Source: Lacinutrix himadriensis (lineage in GTDB: Bacteria; Bacteroidota; Bacteroidia; Flavobacteriales; Flavobacteriaceae). Taken from it: a DNA stretch of 64,000 nt. The stretch is from assembly GCF_001418105.1 (NCBI RefSeq), contig NZ_LIQI01000006.1:1-64000 (forward strand). The letters run 5' to 3'. Position numbers and translations under genes: made by a program. This document shows, piece after piece, positions 62,286-64,000 of this stretch. Numbering within the stretch: position 1 is the stretch's first letter; every line of letters begins with the position of its first letter. The notes under the pieces are model-generated. The model had not been told where the DNA came from and ran no database searches. It worked only from the letters and a program-made list of their open reading frames with translations.

Positions 62286-62648
62286 ATGAATACGAAAGAG
62301 GTTGCCAATACATGGTGGAAGATGTGCAAAGAAGATAAGCATATAGAATGTGTTAATGAACTATATGCTGAAAATGTGGTATGTAGAGAAATGCCTGGAA
62401 TGCCTGGAGAAATAACTACAGGAAAGGAAAATATTTTGAACAAGAGTAAAGAATGGTTAGAAAGTGTAGAAGATTTTCATGCTAGCGAAATTAGCGAACC
62501 TATTGTTGCTGGTAACTTTTTTACTGCTAAAATGACTTTCGATTGTACTTTTAAAGAACAAGGAAGACAAAAAATGGAAGAAGTTTGTGTCTACGAAGTA
62601 AAAGATGGTAAAATTGCAAGTGAGCAATATTTTTATAACATCGATTAA
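62286..62648 (+). CDS. SnoaL/NTF2-like protein
   Basis: A 120-residue protein of the SnoaL-like/NTF2-like fold (VANTWWKMCKEDKHIECVNELYAENVVCREMPGM; ending EVKDGKIASEQYFYNID). It could be an enzyme or a ligand-binding protein. The 66-bp gap to the photolyase gene and the separate terminator suggest its own transcription or read-through. Confidence 0.85.
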   Translation: MNTKEVANTWWKMCKEDKHIECVNELYAENVVCREMPGMPGEITTGKENILNKSKEWLESVEDFHASEISEPIVAGNFFTAKMTFDCTFKEQGRQKMEEVCVYEVKDGKIASEQYFYNID

Positions 62649-62667
62649 TATTAGAATTAAGTATATA

Positions 62668-62700
62668 AAAAAAGCTTCGAAATAATTTCGAAGCTTTTTT
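62668..62700. terminator. Bidirectional terminator
   Basis: Hairpin with arms AAAAGCTTCGAAAT and ATTTCGAAGCTTTT plus A and T tracts, between the SnoaL-like gene and murA. Confidence 0.9.
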
Positions 62701-62721
62701 GTTTTGTATAATTTATGTTTT

Positions 62722-64000
62722 TTAGTTTCCTTCTACACGTTCAATCTTTGCACCAATAGCACGAAGACGTTCGTCTATATTTTCATAACCTCTATCAATT
62801 TGTTCAATATTATGAATAGTAGAGGTTCCTTTTGCAGATAATGCTGCAATTAATAAAGAAACTCCTGCTCTAATATCTGGAGAAGTCATTGTGGTAGCTT
62901 TTAATGTAGAATTAAAATCATGACCAATAACGGTTGCTCTATGCGGATCACATAAAATAATTTTAGCTCCCATATCTATCAATTTATCTACAAAGAATAA
63001 ACGAGATTCAAACATTTTTTGGTGCACTAAAGCACTTCCTCTTGCTTGTGTAAGTACCGTTAAAACAATACTCAATAAATCTGGTGTAAACCCTGGCCAA
63101 GGCGCATCTGCAATAGTTAAAATAGAACCATCTATATAGCTTTGTATTTCGTAACCATCTTTATGTGCAGGAATATATATATCATCCCCTTGTCTTTCTA
63201 GAGTAATACCAATTTTTCTAAATACATCTGGTATTTGTCCTAAATCATCCCAACTTACATTGGTAATGGTAAGCTCACTCTTTGTCATAGCAGCTAGACC
63301 AATCCAACTACCTATTTCAATCATATCTGGAAGCATTCTATGTTCTGTACCTCCTAGTGCATCCACACCTTCGATAGTCAACATATTAGAACCAACACCA
63401 GAAATTTTTGCCCCCATTCGGTTAAGCATCTTACATAACTGTTGTAAATAAGGTTCACAAGCGGCGTTATAAATAGTTGTTGTTCCTTCTGCTAAAACTG
63501 CAGCCATTACAATATTTGCCGTTCCTGTAACAGACGCCTCATCCAGTAGCATATATGCTCCTTTTAATTTATCTGCTTCAACTCCATAAAAATGATCTTC
63601 ACGATTGTATCTAAACTTTGCTCCTAGTTTTATAAAACCTTCAAAGTGTGTATCTAATCTACGTCTACCAATTTTATCACCTCCTGGTTTAGGAATATAT
63701 CCTTTACCAAAACGAGCTAAAAGAGGTCCAACAATCATAATCGATCCTCGTAAACCACGACCATCAATTTTAAATTGTTCCGACTCTAAATATTTTAAAT
63801 TTACTTGATCTGCTTGAAAAGTATAAGAACCTTTTCCAATTTTATTAACCTGTACTCCTAGTTTTTTTAGTAATTCTATAAGCTTGTTAACATCAACAAT
63901 ATCTGGAATGTTGTTTATAGTTACCAACTCTGGAGTTAGTAATACAGCACATAAAATTTGTAAGGCTTCGTTTTTTGCTCCTTGAGGTTGTATTTTTCCT
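62722..64000 (-). CDS. murA: UDP-N-acetylglucosamine 1-carboxyvinyltransferase, 5' end outside the window
   Basis: The frame is open to the window edge and reads QPQGAKNEALQILCAVLL before VTINNIPDIVDVNKL, so the start lies to the right of 64000. It catalyses the first committed step of peptidoglycan synthesis (PEP transfer to UDP-GlcNAc). At the loop where most MurA enzymes have Cys (PGGCAIG), this protein reads KPGGDKIGRRRLD, i.e. Asp. The Asp form is known from other bacteria and is insensitive to fosfomycin. The rest of the protein is normal (C-terminal RAGVSLLIAALSAKGTSTI). Confidence 0.95.
   Translation of the reverse strand, partial: GKIQPQGAKNEALQILCAVLLTPELVTINNIPDIVDVNKLIELLKKLGVQVNKIGKGSYTFQADQVNLKYLESEQFKIDGRGLRGSIMIVGPLLARFGKGYIPKPGGDKIGRRRLDTHFEGFIKLGAKFRYNREDHFYGVEADKLKGAYMLLDEASVTGTANIVMAAVLAEGTTTIYNAACEPYLQQLCKMLNRMGAKISGVGSNMLTIEGVDALGGTEHRMLPDMIEIGSWIGLAAMTKSELTITNVSWDDLGQIPDVFRKIGITLERQGDDIYIPAHKDGYEIQSYIDGSILTIADAPWPGFTPDLLSIVLTVLTQARGSALVHQKMFESRLFFVDKLIDMGAKIILCDPHRATVIGHDFNSTLKATTMTSPDIRAGVSLLIAALSAKGTSTIHNIEQIDRGYENIDERLRAIGAKIERVEGN

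Overview
The window is AT-rich chromosomal DNA from a member of Flavobacteriaceae (Bacteroidota). The evidence is type IX secretion (T9SS) sorting domains of types A and B, lipoproteins with short LxxC signal peptides, BspA-type repeat adhesins, -7 elements of the form TAnnTTTG in place of an E. coli -10 box, an almost complete lack of Shine-Dalgarno sites, and a small protein of the Lacal_2735 family. The genus cannot be fixed from the sequence; Lacinutrix, Olleya or Winogradskyella relatives would all fit. I saw no tRNA, rRNA, CRISPR array, prophage or intact insertion sequence.

Region 1 (1-7.0 kb) is a surface-adhesin locus. A giant BspA/PKD repeat protein is followed 17 bp later by a small T9SS-sorted protein. 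The promoter and 5' end of the giant gene recur at the left edge of the window as a near-identical 283-bp direct repeat, so a second paralogue starts there. In the window copy, two single-base deletions just after the signal peptide break the reading frame.

Region 2 (7.0-24.5 kb) holds a membrane-anchored glutamate-synthase-like enzyme, secreted proteins and a LytS/LytTR-type two-component pair. It also holds two related lipoprotein clusters. The larger is a six-gene minus-strand unit (24442 down to 18255): LRR/T9SS protein, lipoprotein, two small lipoproteins, an Lgt-like diacylglyceryl transferase and a MopE-like calcium-motif lipoprotein. The smaller, 15.7-17.0 kb, is a decayed partial copy.

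Region 3 (24.7-48.7 kb) is mostly conserved core genes: patatin, M1 aminopeptidase, recG, a ParDE-like toxin-antitoxin pair, a Cys/Met-type PLP enzyme, pheT, a cold-shock protein, an ABC-F protein, a type-B T9SS protein, an SDR, the SRP RNA, a glutaminyl cyclotransferase and two tandem thioesterases.

Region 4 (48.7-49.8 kb) is a cluster of about 185-bp palindrome-rich repeats surrounding a small DUF559 (Vsr-like) endonuclease gene. I regard this as the best candidate for an undescribed element.

Region 5 (49.9-64 kb) has glyA, fahA and a DUF2911 protein. It then has a long plus-strand run from 54605 to 62219: AarF/UbiB kinase, SDR-DUF2867, TIGR03643, folE, a small protein, SDR, glutathione peroxidase, Lacal_2735, TspO, SRPBCC and photolyase. 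The run is preceded by an inverted repeat and looks like a light or photo-oxidative stress operon. The window ends inside murA, whose usual active-site Cys is Asp.
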